Assembly (NCBI RefSeq): GCF_014200675.1
Contig: NZ_JACHCI010000005.1
Coordinates: 1-64,000, forward strand
Source of the DNA: Janthinobacterium saanense
GTDB lineage: Bacteria > Pseudomonadota > Gammaproteobacteria > Burkholderiales > Burkholderiaceae_D
Direction: 5' to 3'
DNA length: 64,000 bases
Under the pieces are notes generated by a model. The model ran no database searches and was not told the origin of the DNA. It was given only the letters and a program-made list of their open reading frames with translations. The translations under genes and the position numbers were made by a program. Shown in pieces: positions 1 to 8,550 of the stretch (positions are counted from its first letter, which is position 1; each line of letters starts with the position of its first letter).

Positions 1-802
1 GCTGATATCGCTCGGGTAAATCTTTCTGGCCATTTCTTTGCCGCTCCGTGGATCAACTCATGGAGCCTTAGACATCAAAATGTTAAACAGGTTCTAAGGT
101 GTGTCGCGATTTACCGCGGCGATGGCCACTGCCTCGGTAGCGCATGTTTCGCGCCTTGGCCGTAACTCACGGTTTCTCGCGACGGTCTTGTCAGGCGCTG
201 CTAAAGAATCTATCGGTCCGTGGCTATATGGTGCCATGTCGGGAAAAAGCTTCTGCATCATGCATCCTCGACGTCATTTTTCGATCTACTTTCCCGTATG
301 AAATGATGAATGGCCGCGCATTTAAACATGCGGTTCGCTAGTTATGAGCGGCACTTTGTGGCGTTTGCCTGGCGTCGTTCAGTCTGCCTGATTCGGTGGG
401 ATCGAACCGAATCCGTGCTCGTCAAATACAGTAGCGTACCCTCATCAAGGGGCGAGTGTTTCATTTTTTCAGCTTTTCATATGATGTTACTTTTCGAAAA
501 ACAGCGATTTTCGAACGTTAATTAAATTTCAAATTAAATAAATAATTGACAATGTTGCGCAACTTTAATTAGTAACTAATAGTAACAAACTCTATATTTA
601 GATGTTCTTTATGCATGACTTGGCGATAACTCTCGCATGGAAATGTGATTTATTAGATGATATGTTATAATTTGTCAATTTTTAAAATATTTAAATTTAA
701 ATTTAAATATTTTCAATATAATTAATTTAATATTTATTATGCTTTTTTGTTTTTATTGATTTAATAGTTATATTTATTAATCGTATATATCGGGTAAAGT
801 AC
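1..802. other. AT-rich region without a supportable gene
   Basis: About 800 bases with only short open frames that I do not recognise and that overlap in different frames. Base composition shifts from mixed (1-500) to extremely AT-rich (about 520-800), the latter probably holding the promoter of the lipoprotein gene at 803. An 8-bp perfect inverted repeat (390-397 with 406-413) is present without a T tail. The AT richness is continuous with the downstream cassette, so this is probably the flank of a transferred segment. Confidence 0.5.
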
Positions 803-1597
803 ATGAAAATTTTTTTTGTAATTAGATATATCATCGTTTTTATTTTTTGTTCGGCCATTTCTGCTTGTGGGGGAGGGGGTGCTAGTGCTACTCCTGCGGC
901 GGTTACGCCTCCAGTTGCCAAATTTTTATTTCCAGAACTTCGTATTCTTGTTCTCGGTCAATCGATATCTTCGAATTGTAATGAATCTGTTTACGGACCT
1001 GTTAATAATGTACTTCAAATAGGGAAAAACGGTGCAATAAAAGCCGCTGCAGATCCTTTTGAATGGGCAGACTGTGCTCGTGGAAGTATGTGGATGCCAC
1101 TTGGACGAAATTTAATCGAGGCTGGTATTGCGCAAAAAGTAATATTTATGCCAATTGGTGTTGCAGGCAGCAAAGTGGGAGATTGGCAAGCAGGAGGAGC
1201 AGCGTTCGGTAAGTTGGATGATGCAATTGCACTAATCCAGGCAAACGGGCTCAATTTTGATTTTGCATTTTGGCATCAAGGTTCTTCCGATTATGGTATA
1301 GATCAAAAGGTGTATTCTGAAAAATTGAATTCGGTACTTAATTATGTAAACGGAAAGGTGAAAATAAGTCGTTGGTTGATTGCGATTCATTCTCGCTGTT
1401 CTGGTCTGTATGATAAAAATGTCGAGGCTGCTCAGTTAGCTCTCGCTGCTGCTTCCAATCTTCATCGATATCCGGGGGCAAATAATAATTTATTAGGTGA
1501 TGAATATCGTTTTGATGGATGTCATCTTAATAAAATCGGTCAGGAAAAGATGGCATCTATGTGGGTAGATTCAATAAATTATGCTGTTAAACAATAA
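803..1597 (+). CDS. SGNH/SASA-type acetylesterase-like lipoprotein
   Basis: A 264-residue exported lipoprotein: an N-terminal hydrophobic segment ends in a lipobox (AISAC, Cys22), then a short Gly/Ala/Pro linker. The rest looks like an SGNH hydrolase of the sialate O-acetylesterase (SASA) type: block I GQS with candidate nucleophile Ser54, a block around 119-128 (IGVAGSKVGDW), WHQGSSD at 157-163, and FDGCHLN with Asp238 and His241 as the terminal dyad. Inferred role is removal of O-acetyl groups from an envelope or extracellular glycan. It is very AT-rich compared with the rest of the window. It lies 20 bp upstream of an acyltransferase gene, which suggests one operon handling glycan acetylation. 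The substrate is unknown. Confidence 0.75.
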   Translation: MKIFFVIRYIIVFIFCSAISACGGGGASATPAAVTPPVAKFLFPELRILVLGQSISSNCNESVYGPVNNVLQIGKNGAIKAAADPFEWADCARGSMWMPLGRNLIEAGIAQKVIFMPIGVAGSKVGDWQAGGAAFGKLDDAIALIQANGLNFDFAFWHQGSSDYGIDQKVYSEKLNSVLNYVNGKVKISRWLIAIHSRCSGLYDKNVEAAQLALAAASNLHRYPGANNNLLGDEYRFDGCHLNKIGQEKMASMWVDSINYAVKQ

Positions 1598-1617
1598 AAG
1601 GTTAATTGGGATTTTAA

Positions 1618-2631
1618 ATGAAATTGAAGTTCAGATATTCGTTGGAAAATTTTAGAGGTGTTGCAATAATTTTTGTCATGTTAGGTCACATGTCATCATT
1701 TATGGATATGGGTACCACCGGTAATTATTTTCATTTCTTTTTTGTTGATGCCACAGCATGGTTTATTTTTATTTCTGGATATCTTTTTTTCTATCTTGAA
1801 ATAGATCGGTTTAAGTATGGAAATTATTTGTATAAAAAAATAAAATACGTCATCTTTCCATATTTATTACTATCTATCCCAGCTATATTGTTGGGATTGT
1901 ATTATTCTAGAAATATTATGCATGATCTAACGCCAGGTATGTATGCACTCTGGTCTTTGTTTGTCGGTGGAATAGTAGTTGCGCCTATGTGGTTTATACC
2001 GATGATAGCTATTTTCTTCTTGCTGACGCCAGTATTTAATGTTATTTCTAGAACAAAATTAATACTTTTTGTAACCATTGTTAGTTTGTTTTTTGGTATT
2101 TTTTCGTTTAGATCTATTTATAATACGAATCCATTTTTCTCTTTTTTGCATTTTTCGGGATTTTATTTTTTAGGTATGGCTACGGCAAAATATACATCAT
2201 CCTTGGATGCAATGAGTAATTCTTTTAAAACGATCATTATTTTGGTTTCTTTTTCTGTTTTTCTTTTGGTAGGTGTTTTCTATCCAGGTATGGAAAATGA
2301 GCCCATGGGTTTTTTGGGGGCGTATGGAGAATTGAATTACATAATTTTAGGCAAATTAGCTTTGTTGATTTTCATATTCTTTATTTTTGAAAAATTCTTC
2401 AATGTGAAAAATGTGTTTCTTGGCTTTTTGGCGAAAATAAGTTTTGGTTTGTTTTTCATTCATGGTTTCATGATGTTGTTTTTTTCTAAGTTTTTATATG
2501 GTTTTTTTTACCCCAATTCATTTATAAAATTTCTTTGTGAGATAGTTGTAGTTATTTTCTTTTCCATTGCTGTTGTTGTTTTATTGAAACGTGTATTTGG
2601 AAGGTGGAGCAGGTATGTTATTGGTTGTTAA
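1618..2631 (+). CDS. Acyltransferase 3 family membrane protein
   Basis: A 337-residue polytopic protein with about ten hydrophobic segments. The N-terminus LENFRGVAIIFVMLGHMSSF is the usual opening of acyltransferase family 3 (OafA/YrhL type), with the conserved His of the family in LGH. Such enzymes move acetyl or other acyl groups across the membrane onto surface polysaccharides. This one lacks a fused C-terminal SGNH domain, which some family members carry; separate SGNH genes lie directly upstream and downstream instead. Its 3' end overlaps the next gene by 17 bp. Codon use is strongly AT-biased, as in its neighbours. The acceptor glycan cannot be read from the sequence. Confidence 0.85.
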   Translation: MKLKFRYSLENFRGVAIIFVMLGHMSSFMDMGTTGNYFHFFFVDATAWFIFISGYLFFYLEIDRFKYGNYLYKKIKYVIFPYLLLSIPAILLGLYYSRNIMHDLTPGMYALWSLFVGGIVVAPMWFIPMIAIFFLLTPVFNVISRTKLILFVTIVSLFFGIFSFRSIYNTNPFFSFLHFSGFYFLGMATAKYTSSLDAMSNSFKTIIILVSFSVFLLVGVFYPGMENEPMGFLGAYGELNYIILGKLALLIFIFFIFEKFFNVKNVFLGFLAKISFGLFFIHGFMMLFFSKFLYGFFYPNSFIKFLCEIVVVIFFSIAVVVLLKRVFGRWSRYVIGC

Positions 2632-3379
2632 ATTTTTCATTACGATCTTGTTGTTGTCGTTTTCGACTTCCGCAATTTCCAAAGATATTTATGTTTTATT
2701 ACTCCAGGAAAAGACTTCATCCATTTGTAAAGTTGAGATGTTGGACGGTGTTCAAGGGGTGTACCAACTTGGCTTGGATGGGCAAGAAATACCAGTACGT
2801 TCTTCATCTTTTTCTGGGAATTGCATGGAGAGCGGAATTTGGATCTCGCTGGGCCAGGAGATGATCAAATCAGCTAAGGCTAGCCGCGTAATTTTTATGC
2901 TGGTTGGAGCAGAGCGGACCGCCATAGATGACTGGCTGGAAGGGGGGCGTGCTCGAGAAAAATTACAATTAGCGTTGGTAAAGGCTAATGAGAAAAAAAT
3001 TAATTTCGATTATGTTTTTTGGCAAGGTGGATTGATTGATCATTCATTTTCCGAACAGAATTATCAGATGAAAGTTCAAAAAGTACTTAAGCTCGTGAAG
3101 TTGAATGCGAGGGCTGGGAAATTTATTATTTCTGGAAGTGTAAATTGTTCTGGGAAAATAAATAAAAATCATACAGGTTATAGATGGGATCCGCTTTTAA
3201 AGCGTTTTTCAGGTCCTATTATTAGTGAACTTGGCAGTCAATCTTATACCGATCAGTGTGAATTCAATGAGCTTGGAAATAGGAAGATGACACAGCTTTG
3301 GTTACGGGCGATAAATGAGGCAGAGATAGGAGACAGAAAATATCAGAAAGAATCACTTCTGTTCTATTTCAAGACTTAA
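2615..3379 (+). CDS. Catalytically degenerate SGNH-like paralogue, exported
   Basis: A 254-residue protein with an N-terminal signal peptide or anchor (1-23). It aligns along its whole length with the lipoprotein encoded at 803-1597 (shared RVIFM/KVIFM, DDW/GDW, NFDYVFW/NFDFAFW, and the terminal ELGNRKM.QLW.RAIN pattern). The catalytic positions are not conserved: the GQS motif is LQE (Ser replaced by Glu32), WHQGSSD is WQGGLID, and the terminal His is Glu216. It is therefore probably not a hydrolase and may bind ligand or partner the acyltransferase. I chose ATG 2615 because an AGGTGGAG ribosome site precedes it; GTG 2591 in the same frame is the alternative. It overlaps the acyltransferase gene. 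Confidence 0.75.
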   Translation: MLLVVKFFITILLLSFSTSAISKDIYVLLLQEKTSSICKVEMLDGVQGVYQLGLDGQEIPVRSSSFSGNCMESGIWISLGQEMIKSAKASRVIFMLVGAERTAIDDWLEGGRAREKLQLALVKANEKKINFDYVFWQGGLIDHSFSEQNYQMKVQKVLKLVKLNARAGKFIISGSVNCSGKINKNHTGYRWDPLLKRFSGPIISELGSQSYTDQCEFNELGNRKMTQLWLRAINEAEIGDRKYQKESLLFYFKT

Positions 3380-3542
3380 GACGGAGCTCTAAAAATCTGT
3401 CGCCAGTCTGTCCGAGAAGTACGGCGTCAAGCGGCGTCAACGAGTACACGCGAAACTTCAAGGGGCTGGATGGTGTCTACGCTGCCATGCCGAGGCCAGC
3501 GTATGCCACAGGTGGTGGTTTTGTGTGAAGACGTCAATCTAG
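3380..3542. other. Boundary region between AT-rich cassette and moaC
   Basis: These 163 bases mark the change from AT-rich to GC-rich DNA. They contain a short direct repeat (CGGCGTCAA at 3423-3431 and 3432-3440). One forward frame reads SVASLSEKYGV and another continues NEYTRNFKGLDG, as if an old coding sequence had decayed by frameshift. I cannot identify it; a transposase-like remnant is one possibility. Confidence 0.3.
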
Positions 3543-4046
3543 TCAAGCCGCCGTCCAATCCCCCGACTTCCCCCCTTGCTTTTCCAGCACCCGCACATTG
3601 GTCATAACCATGCCCCGGTCGACTGCCTTGCACATGTCGTAGATGGTCAGTAGCCCGATCTGCACGGATGTCAGCGCTTCCATTTCCACGCCGGTCTTGC
3701 CTGTGGTGTCGACTTGGGCGCGGCAGTGCACGCTGTTGGTGGTCTCATCCACTTCGAAGTCGACCGTGACGCGCGTCAATGCCAGCGGGTGGCACAGGGG
3801 GATCAAATCGCTGGTGCGCTTGGCGGCCATGATGGCGGCGATGCGGGCGATGCCCAGCACGTCGCCTTTGCTGGCGTTGCCGGAAACGATCAGGGCCAGG
3901 GTGGCTGGCTGCATGCGGATGGTGCCGGCCGCCACGGCGCTGCGGCGCGTGTCGTCCTTGCCGCCCACGTCGACCATATGGGCCTGGCCGGCGGCGTCGA
4001 AGTGGCTCAGTTCCCCGGCGGGGGCTTGCTTGTCGGATGGTGTCAT
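3543..4046 (-). CDS. moaC: Cyclic pyranopterin monophosphate synthase MoaC
   Basis: A 167-residue protein of normal length for MoaC, which with MoaA converts GTP to cyclic pyranopterin monophosphate in molybdenum cofactor synthesis in the cytoplasm. Recognisable features are [16 protein letters not shown] near the N-terminus, the [13 protein letters not shown] segment that builds the active site, and [25 protein letters not shown] near the C-terminus. No other moa gene is adjacent. It is divergent from the M48 protease gene, so the two share the intergenic region at 4047-4150. Confidence 0.96.
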   Translation of the reverse strand: MTPSDKQAPAGELSHFDAAGQAHMVDVGGKDDTRRSAVAAGTIRMQPATLALIVSGNASKGDVLGIARIAAIMAAKRTSDLIPLCHPLALTRVTVDFEVDETTNSVHCRAQVDTTGKTGVEMEALTSVQIGLLTIYDMCKAVDRGMVMTNVRVLEKQGGKSGDWTAA

Positions 4047-4087
4047 GGCGTCGGGTCAGGGTGAAAAAGAGCTGGTGAAGGGGCATC

Positions 4088-4112
4088 ATGCAAACGCATC
4101 AGGCATTTGCAT
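4088..4112. promoter_or_regulatory. Inverted repeat in moaC/bepA divergent promoter region
   Basis: ATGCAAA (4088-4094) and TTTGCAT (4106-4112) form a perfect 7-bp inverted repeat with an 11-bp spacer between the divergent moaC and M48 protease genes. It could be an operator, but it matches no consensus I know. Confidence 0.25.
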
Positions 4113-4150
4113 GTGAGAAACACCTATGCTTACGAGGTATCATATCACCC

Positions 4151-5776
4151 GTGAAATCAAAACCCACCTCTCATTCCTGCCATTTCCGCCTGAGCGTGAG
4201 CGTGCTGGCGCCGCTATTAGCTGCGCTGCTGGCCGCGCCGCTGGTCCATGCAGATGCTCCGGCAACTGTGCCCGTTAAACCGGCCAGCAGCTGGACGCCC
4301 TTGGCCGTGCCGCCGGCGCCGAATTTGCCCAATCTGGGCGATACCTCGCGTGAAGACTTGTCGCCGGCGATGGAGCGCAAGGTGGGCGAAGAGATCATGC
4401 GCGACTTGCGAGGGGACCGCGATTATCTCGATGACGCGCCCTTGCTCGAATATATGAATACCTTCGGCAATGCGCTGGTGGCGGCGCGCCCCAGCGTGCG
4501 GGGCGAGACCAGTTACGACTATTATTTTTTCGTCGTCCGCGATCCGCAATTGAATGCCTTCGCCTTGCCGGGCGGCTTTATCGGCGTGCACTCGGCACTG
4601 TTGCTGGCTGCGCAAAGCGAGGCGGAGCTGGCTTCCGTGCTGTCGCATGAAATCGGCCACGTTGCCCAGCGGCACATTGCACGCATGCTGGGCCAGCAGC
4701 GCCAGGATGCCTTGCTGCCGCTGGCCGCCATCCTGCTGGCGGCGCTGGCGTCGCGCGCGGGCGGCGATGCGGCCATCGGCGTGTTTGCTGCAGGGCAAGG
4801 CCTGGCCATCCAGCGCCAGCTCAACTTTGGCCGCGATGCTGAACGCGAGGCTGACCGCATCGGTTTCCAGATCATGGGCGAGGCCGGTTTCGATACCACC
4901 GGCATGGTGGCTTTTTTTGGCCGCATGCAGGCGGCCAGCCGTTCCTATAGCGACCTGGTGCCCGCCTATTTGCAAACCCATCCGCTGACAACGGAAAGGA
5001 TAGCCGACATCCAGGCGCGTATCCGCGAGCAGCCCTACAAGCAGCGGCCCGACAGCCTCAATTTTCACCTGGCGCGTGCCCGCGCGCGCGTGCTGCAAGA
5101 TGAAAGCATGCAGGGGCTGCTCAATGCGCAAGCTTATTTCAAGACGCAGCTGGAACTGCAAAGCCGCTTCCAGCTGACGGCCGCCCACTATGGCCTGGCG
5201 TTTGTGGCCATCAAGCAGGGCAAGGTCGCCGAAGCCCAGGCTGAACTCGACGCGGCCAATGCCGCCCTGTACAAGCCGGCCGCGTCCAATGTATTTACCT
5301 CGGCCGGCACGCAGGCGCCCAATTCGCTGCTGGCGGCGATGGCGCTGGAAGTGTTGTTGATGCCGGGACAAAAGCCGGAAGTGGCGGAGCAGGCGATGAA
5401 AGAGGCCGACGCGGCGCGCCAGAAGTTTCCCCTGTCGCGCGGCATTGCCTACCAGTATGCGGAAGCGCAGATCGCTGCCGGCAAGCTGGAGCAGGCAATC
5501 CTGTATCTGCGCGACCAGGTGCAGTTGTACCGGGAAGAGCCGGCACTGTACGACTTGCTGGCAAAAGCCTATGCGGGCCAGGGCAAGATGACCTTGCAGC
5601 ACATGGCCCTGGCCGAATCGTATGTGTTGCAGGGCGCCACCATGTCCGCGCTGGACCAGTTGACGATCGCCCGCAAATCCACCGACGCCACCTTTTATGA
5701 CCAGGCCGTGATCGATGCGCGCGAGCGGGAATTGCAAGAAAAACGCCGAGAACAGATCAAAGATCAGAAGTCATGA
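4151..5776 (+). CDS. bepA: BepA-like periplasmic M48 metalloprotease with TPR region
   Basis: A 541-residue exported protein. The signal peptide (SVSVLAPLLAALLAAPLVHA) is followed by an M48 peptidase domain with the zinc motif HEIGH (166-170) and the downstream READRIGF glutamate ligand. The C-terminal 250 residues are helical, TPR-like repeats. This is the architecture of BepA (YfgC), which assists or degrades misassembled outer-membrane proteins such as LptD. GTG 4151 is preferred because it places the signal peptide at the N-terminus; ATG 4088 in the same frame would add 21 non-signal residues. The orthology to E. coli BepA is inferred from architecture. Confidence 0.88.
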   Translation: MKSKPTSHSCHFRLSVSVLAPLLAALLAAPLVHADAPATVPVKPASSWTPLAVPPAPNLPNLGDTSREDLSPAMERKVGEEIMRDLRGDRDYLDDAPLLEYMNTFGNALVAARPSVRGETSYDYYFFVVRDPQLNAFALPGGFIGVHSALLLAAQSEAELASVLSHEIGHVAQRHIARMLGQQRQDALLPLAAILLAALASRAGGDAAIGVFAAGQGLAIQRQLNFGRDAEREADRIGFQIMGEAGFDTTGMVAFFGRMQAASRSYSDLVPAYLQTHPLTTERIADIQARIREQPYKQRPDSLNFHLARARARVLQDESMQGLLNAQAYFKTQLELQSRFQLTAAHYGLAFVAIKQGKVAEAQAELDAANAALYKPAASNVFTSAGTQAPNSLLAAMALEVLLMPGQKPEVAEQAMKEADAARQKFPLSRGIAYQYAEAQIAAGKLEQAILYLRDQVQLYREEPALYDLLAKAYAGQGKMTLQHMALAESYVLQGATMSALDQLTIARKSTDATFYDQAVIDARERELQEKRREQIKDQKS

Positions 5777-5786
5777 TGGCTGTGGC

Positions 5787-6374
5787 TTAGGCTTGCGGCG
5801 CCTGCTGAAAGCCGAAATGCTGGGCCATCGTGGCATGGGCCAGCGGCTGCACGCTGATCTCCTTGCCAGCGTGTAATAGTGTCAGCGCTGGCTGGCCATC
5901 TTCCAGCCAGGCCAGCAAACCATCATCCGTGACGCTCTGGCCGGCCAGGCGCAGCGCTGGCAGCACCTGGGCCAGATCGCGGTCATCGAGCTGGGCGACG
6001 ATCTCGCCACCATGCAAGACCAGGGCGCCGTTGTCGCACAGATAGGCTGCGTCGATATTGTCCAGCGGCGCGCCCGTTTGCAGCAAAAAACCGTGCTGCG
6101 GGTCGCTGCGGGCGATGTAGGGCGTCGCCTCCAGGTTCAGGTAGACGCGCTGCGGACCATTCTGGAAAAACCAGCAGCCGCGTTCATCGTGAGTGTAATT
6201 GTGGTTGATAAAGCCCAGCAGGGCTGCGTGGACAATCTTGTCGCCGGGCAGTTGCAATTGCTGCGCGTGCTGGTCGCGCATGCGCCAGTGGCCGCGCGCG
6301 TCCAGGCCCAGCCAGCCGTAGCAGTGGGGCACATTGGGCCATTTGGCCAGCGCCTGTTTGACGAGCTCATCCAT
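5787..6374 (-). CDS. Conserved protein of unknown function, 195 aa
   Basis: A soluble-looking 195-residue protein beginning MDELVKQALAKWPNVPHCYGWLGLD. I do not assign a function, though this kind of N-terminus is familiar to me from a DUF-type family in Burkholderiales. It contains no signal peptide, transmembrane segment or catalytic motif I can see. ATG 6374 is chosen because it overlaps the stop of the upstream hydrolase gene in ATGGATGA, a typical translational coupling arrangement. The two genes are therefore probably one transcript. An in-frame upstream start at 6455 would lie inside the hydrolase gene and is unlikely. Confidence 0.75.
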   Translation of the reverse strand: MDELVKQALAKWPNVPHCYGWLGLDARGHWRMRDQHAQQLQLPGDKIVHAALLGFINHNYTHDERGCWFFQNGPQRVYLNLEATPYIARSDPQHGFLLQTGAPLDNIDAAYLCDNGALVLHGGEIVAQLDDRDLAQVLPALRLAGQSVTDDGLLAWLEDGQPALTLLHAGKEISVQPLAHATMAQHFGFQQAPQA

Positions 6375-7380
6375 GTAAAGTGTGTTCCGTGTTGGTTTGT
6401 CGGGCGTCAGCCTGACAGCTTGCGCTTGCGGGCGGCGCGCCGTTGCTCTCTTCAAAAAAGCGCATCAGCCGCTGCGGCAGCCAGTCCAGGCGTCCCGGCA
6501 AGCTGCCGAACACAAAACCAACGTGGCCGCCATGGCGTGGATAGTCGAGCTGTACGGCAGGCGAGGCGCTGCCCGGCAGGTAGCGCCCGGGCAAGAAGGG
6601 GTCGTTGCGGGCGTTCAGCACCAGCGTGGGCACAGTGATGTCGTGCAACACGTGTTTGGCGCTGGCGCGGTCCCAGTAATCATCGGCGTCGCGGTAGCCA
6701 TGCAGGGGCGCCGTGACGACATTGTCGAAATCATGCAAATTGCGCGCAGCCAGCATGGTTTCACGCGCAAACAGGCCGGGAAACTGTTCCAGCTTGGCCA
6801 GGCATTTCGGTTTCAGGGTGCGCAAGAACATGCGCGTGTATAGCCGGTTGGCCCCCGTGGAGAGGGCCTTGCCGCCTTGCGCCAGGTCCAGCGGAGCGGA
6901 AACGGCGCCCGCCGCATCGACGATTTCCGCCGCATGCTGCGACTGGCCCAGCCAGCACAGCAGGGCGTTGCCGCCCAGCGAGACGCCGGCTGCGTAAAAT
7001 TTCCCCGTGGCACGCGGATGCAGCTTGCGCAGCACCCAGTCCACTTCCTGCGCATCGCCAGAATGATAGAAACGGGGCGCCAGATTGGCCTCGCCCGAGC
7101 AGCCGCGAAAATGCGGCACGGCGCCAGACCAGCCGCGCGCCGCCACTTCGGCCATCAAGGCCCGTGCATAATGGCTGTCCGACGAGCCTTCCAGGCCGTG
7201 GAACAGCACCACAAACGGTAATCCCGGCTGGCCGTCGACCAGGTCGACATCGACAAAGTCGCCATCGGGCGCCGTCCAGCGTTCGCGCCGGAAGGCTACC
7301 TTGGGCTTGGCGATGCACATGGCCGGATATATCGTTTGCAAGTGGCCGTTGGGCAACCAGAGCGGGGAAATGTAATTCAT
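6367..7380 (-). CDS. YheT-family alpha/beta hydrolase
   Basis: A 337-residue alpha/beta-hydrolase fold protein of the YheT/EMB8 group: N-terminal WLPNGHLQTIYP, oxyanion region VLFHGLEGSSDSHYARAL, FRGCSGE, the nucleophile elbow GVSLGGNALL, and the late acid and base segments NARNDPFLP and HGGHVGFV. These are all present, so it should be an active esterase or lipase-like hydrolase, with unknown natural substrate. ATG 7380 is chosen over an in-frame TTG six bases upstream. It is coupled to the downstream 195-residue protein by an 8-base overlap. Confidence 0.88.
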   Translation of the reverse strand: MNYISPLWLPNGHLQTIYPAMCIAKPKVAFRRERWTAPDGDFVDVDLVDGQPGLPFVVLFHGLEGSSDSHYARALMAEVAARGWSGAVPHFRGCSGEANLAPRFYHSGDAQEVDWVLRKLHPRATGKFYAAGVSLGGNALLCWLGQSQHAAEIVDAAGAVSAPLDLAQGGKALSTGANRLYTRMFLRTLKPKCLAKLEQFPGLFARETMLAARNLHDFDNVVTAPLHGYRDADDYWDRASAKHVLHDITVPTLVLNARNDPFLPGRYLPGSASPAVQLDYPRHGGHVGFVFGSLPGRLDWLPQRLMRFFEESNGAPPASASCQADARQTNTEHTLHG

Positions 7381-7389
7381 GGGCAAGGC

Positions 7390-7815
7390 TTAATGCAGTA
7401 TCTGCGTTCCCACATTGTCTGTTGGCGCGCCGCCCGGTGCGATCGACGCGTGGTGCAGCACGATGCGCCAGCCGCGCGGTGTCTTGATGTACACATTGCT
7501 GGCCAGTAAATGCGCTGGTCCCTTGTCGCTGGCCGTGACGCCTTCGATGACGGTGTGTATGGAACTCATCAGATTGTGTGTTTCATGCAGTTGCACCGGC
7601 ACGATGTGCAGGCCGCCACCAGTCAGGATGCTGGTCCATGAAGCGCGGATGGCGGCATGTCCGATCAGGCGCACGCCGCCCGGATGGATGCAGACGATTT
7701 CTTCGTCATCGGCCCACAGCGCCATCAGCGCTTCGAGATCGGCGCGGTTGAGCGCATCGTAAAAGGCCGCTTCCACTTCGGCGGCGCTGCCATTTAATTC
7801 CTTCAGACTTTTCAT
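7390..7815 (-). CDS. SnoaL-like / DUF4440 family protein
   Basis: A 141-residue protein of the NTF2-like superfamily. The N-terminus (EVEAAFYDALNRADLEALMALWADDEEIVCIHPGG) and the GHAAIRASW and GWRIVLHHAS segments are typical of SnoaL-3/DUF4440 proteins, a small cone-shaped barrel that binds ligands or supports steroid-isomerase-like chemistry. The function is unknown. It ends 9 bp before the hydrolase gene start and is probably cotranscribed with it. ATG 7815 gives the natural family N-terminus; an upstream in-frame start would add 16 residues. Confidence 0.8.
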   Translation of the reverse strand: MKSLKELNGSAAEVEAAFYDALNRADLEALMALWADDEEIVCIHPGGVRLIGHAAIRASWTSILTGGGLHIVPVQLHETHNLMSSIHTVIEGVTASDKGPAHLLASNVYIKTPRGWRIVLHHASIAPGGAPTDNVGTQILH

Positions 7816-7906
7816 GGTGACTCCGCTCTCGCTGCTGTATTGCTGGACTTTGCTGGGCTGCAAATAAAAACGGCGCGCCAGTTTGAGTGGGCGCGCCGTC
7901 TGGCGA

Positions 7907-8101
7907 TTAATGATGGCCGGCGCTGGCGCCTTCCTTCAGGGTGTAGGCCGTGCCGCAGTAAGGGCACTTGGCCACGCCATCTTTGTTGAATTCTAGAAAC
8001 ACGCGCGGATGCGACGACCACAGCGGCATGGCCGGGTTAGGGCAGTGGGCAGGCAGGTCTTTACCGTCGAGTTCGACCGCTGGCTGGGTGGTGTGTGTCA
8101 T
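7907..8101 (-). CDS. CHCC zinc-finger domain protein
   Basis: A 64-residue protein with the zf-CHCC pattern: a Cys in LPAHCPNP, His in SSHPRVFL, and a final pair CPYCGTAYTL. This is the small bacterial relative of mitochondrial complex I subunit NDUFS6, thought to bind one zinc ion. Its bacterial role is not established. In related bacteria I recall it near branched-chain aminotransferase genes, but here it lies upstream of the SnoaL-like gene, separated by 91 bp. Confidence 0.85.
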   Translation of the reverse strand: MTHTTQPAVELDGKDLPAHCPNPAMPLWSSHPRVFLEFNKDGVAKCPYCGTAYTLKEGASAGHH

Positions 8102-8196
8102 CTTGTCATGCTCCGTGAGGCTGTGTTGGGGTATCGTTAGGAAGAATCGGCTACTGCCAGGGCTAGATTTTAACGGATTCGGGCAGGCAGCAAAAA

Positions 8197-8406
8197 TCAT
8201 GGCTGAAATGGCAGCTTTGATAAGCTTCCGCTGGCAGGCGGCTGGGCCTGACTATACGCCATCGGTGGCGCCGAAAAACCCGATTGTCCGATGACGGGGC
8301 CGCTTTCCTGTCCATAGCTGTTCTGCGCGGCACTGTTGTGCCCGTACCACAGTGGGCGCATGGCCTGGTCCATGAGCATCACGAGCAGCATGACGCCTGA
8401 TGACAT
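8197..8406 (-). CDS. Possible small hypothetical protein, 69 aa
   Basis: An open frame of 69 residues with a short hydrophobic start ([16 protein letters not shown]) and a Gly/Gln/Ser/Pro-rich remainder. It occupies an otherwise empty gap and is not the shadow of another gene, which is the main argument for it. There is no clear ribosome site. It may be noncoding. Confidence 0.3.
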   Translation of the reverse strand: MSSGVMLLVMLMDQAMRPLWYGHNSAAQNSYGQESGPVIGQSGFSAPPMAYSQAQPPASGSLSKLPFQP

Positions 8407-8550
8407 GTTGCAAACGATAGCGCGCGCTCAGGCGTTTTTTGTGAAATTATCTTTGTTGTATGTTTTTCAGTAATCCCGGACAAATCGGCGATTTGGTCTG
8501 GTGCTTGCGGTAAAATAGCGCACTTCCTTCCACTCGTCATCTGGATCGCC

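Noticed and set aside
390..413. T-arm-like sequence with an 8-bp inverted repeat, looking like part of a tRNA
   Set aside because: No acceptor stem, D arm or anticodon arm can be formed around it.
101..525. Several overlapping short open frames in the first 500 bases
   Set aside because: They overlap in different frames, have no clear ribosome site and no recognisable protein features.
4217..5737. Long minus-strand open frame opposite the M48 protease
   Set aside because: Shadow frame from GC-rich codon bias; His/Arg/Gln-rich composition and no domain. The same holds for long frames opposite pgk, pyk, purK and maeB.
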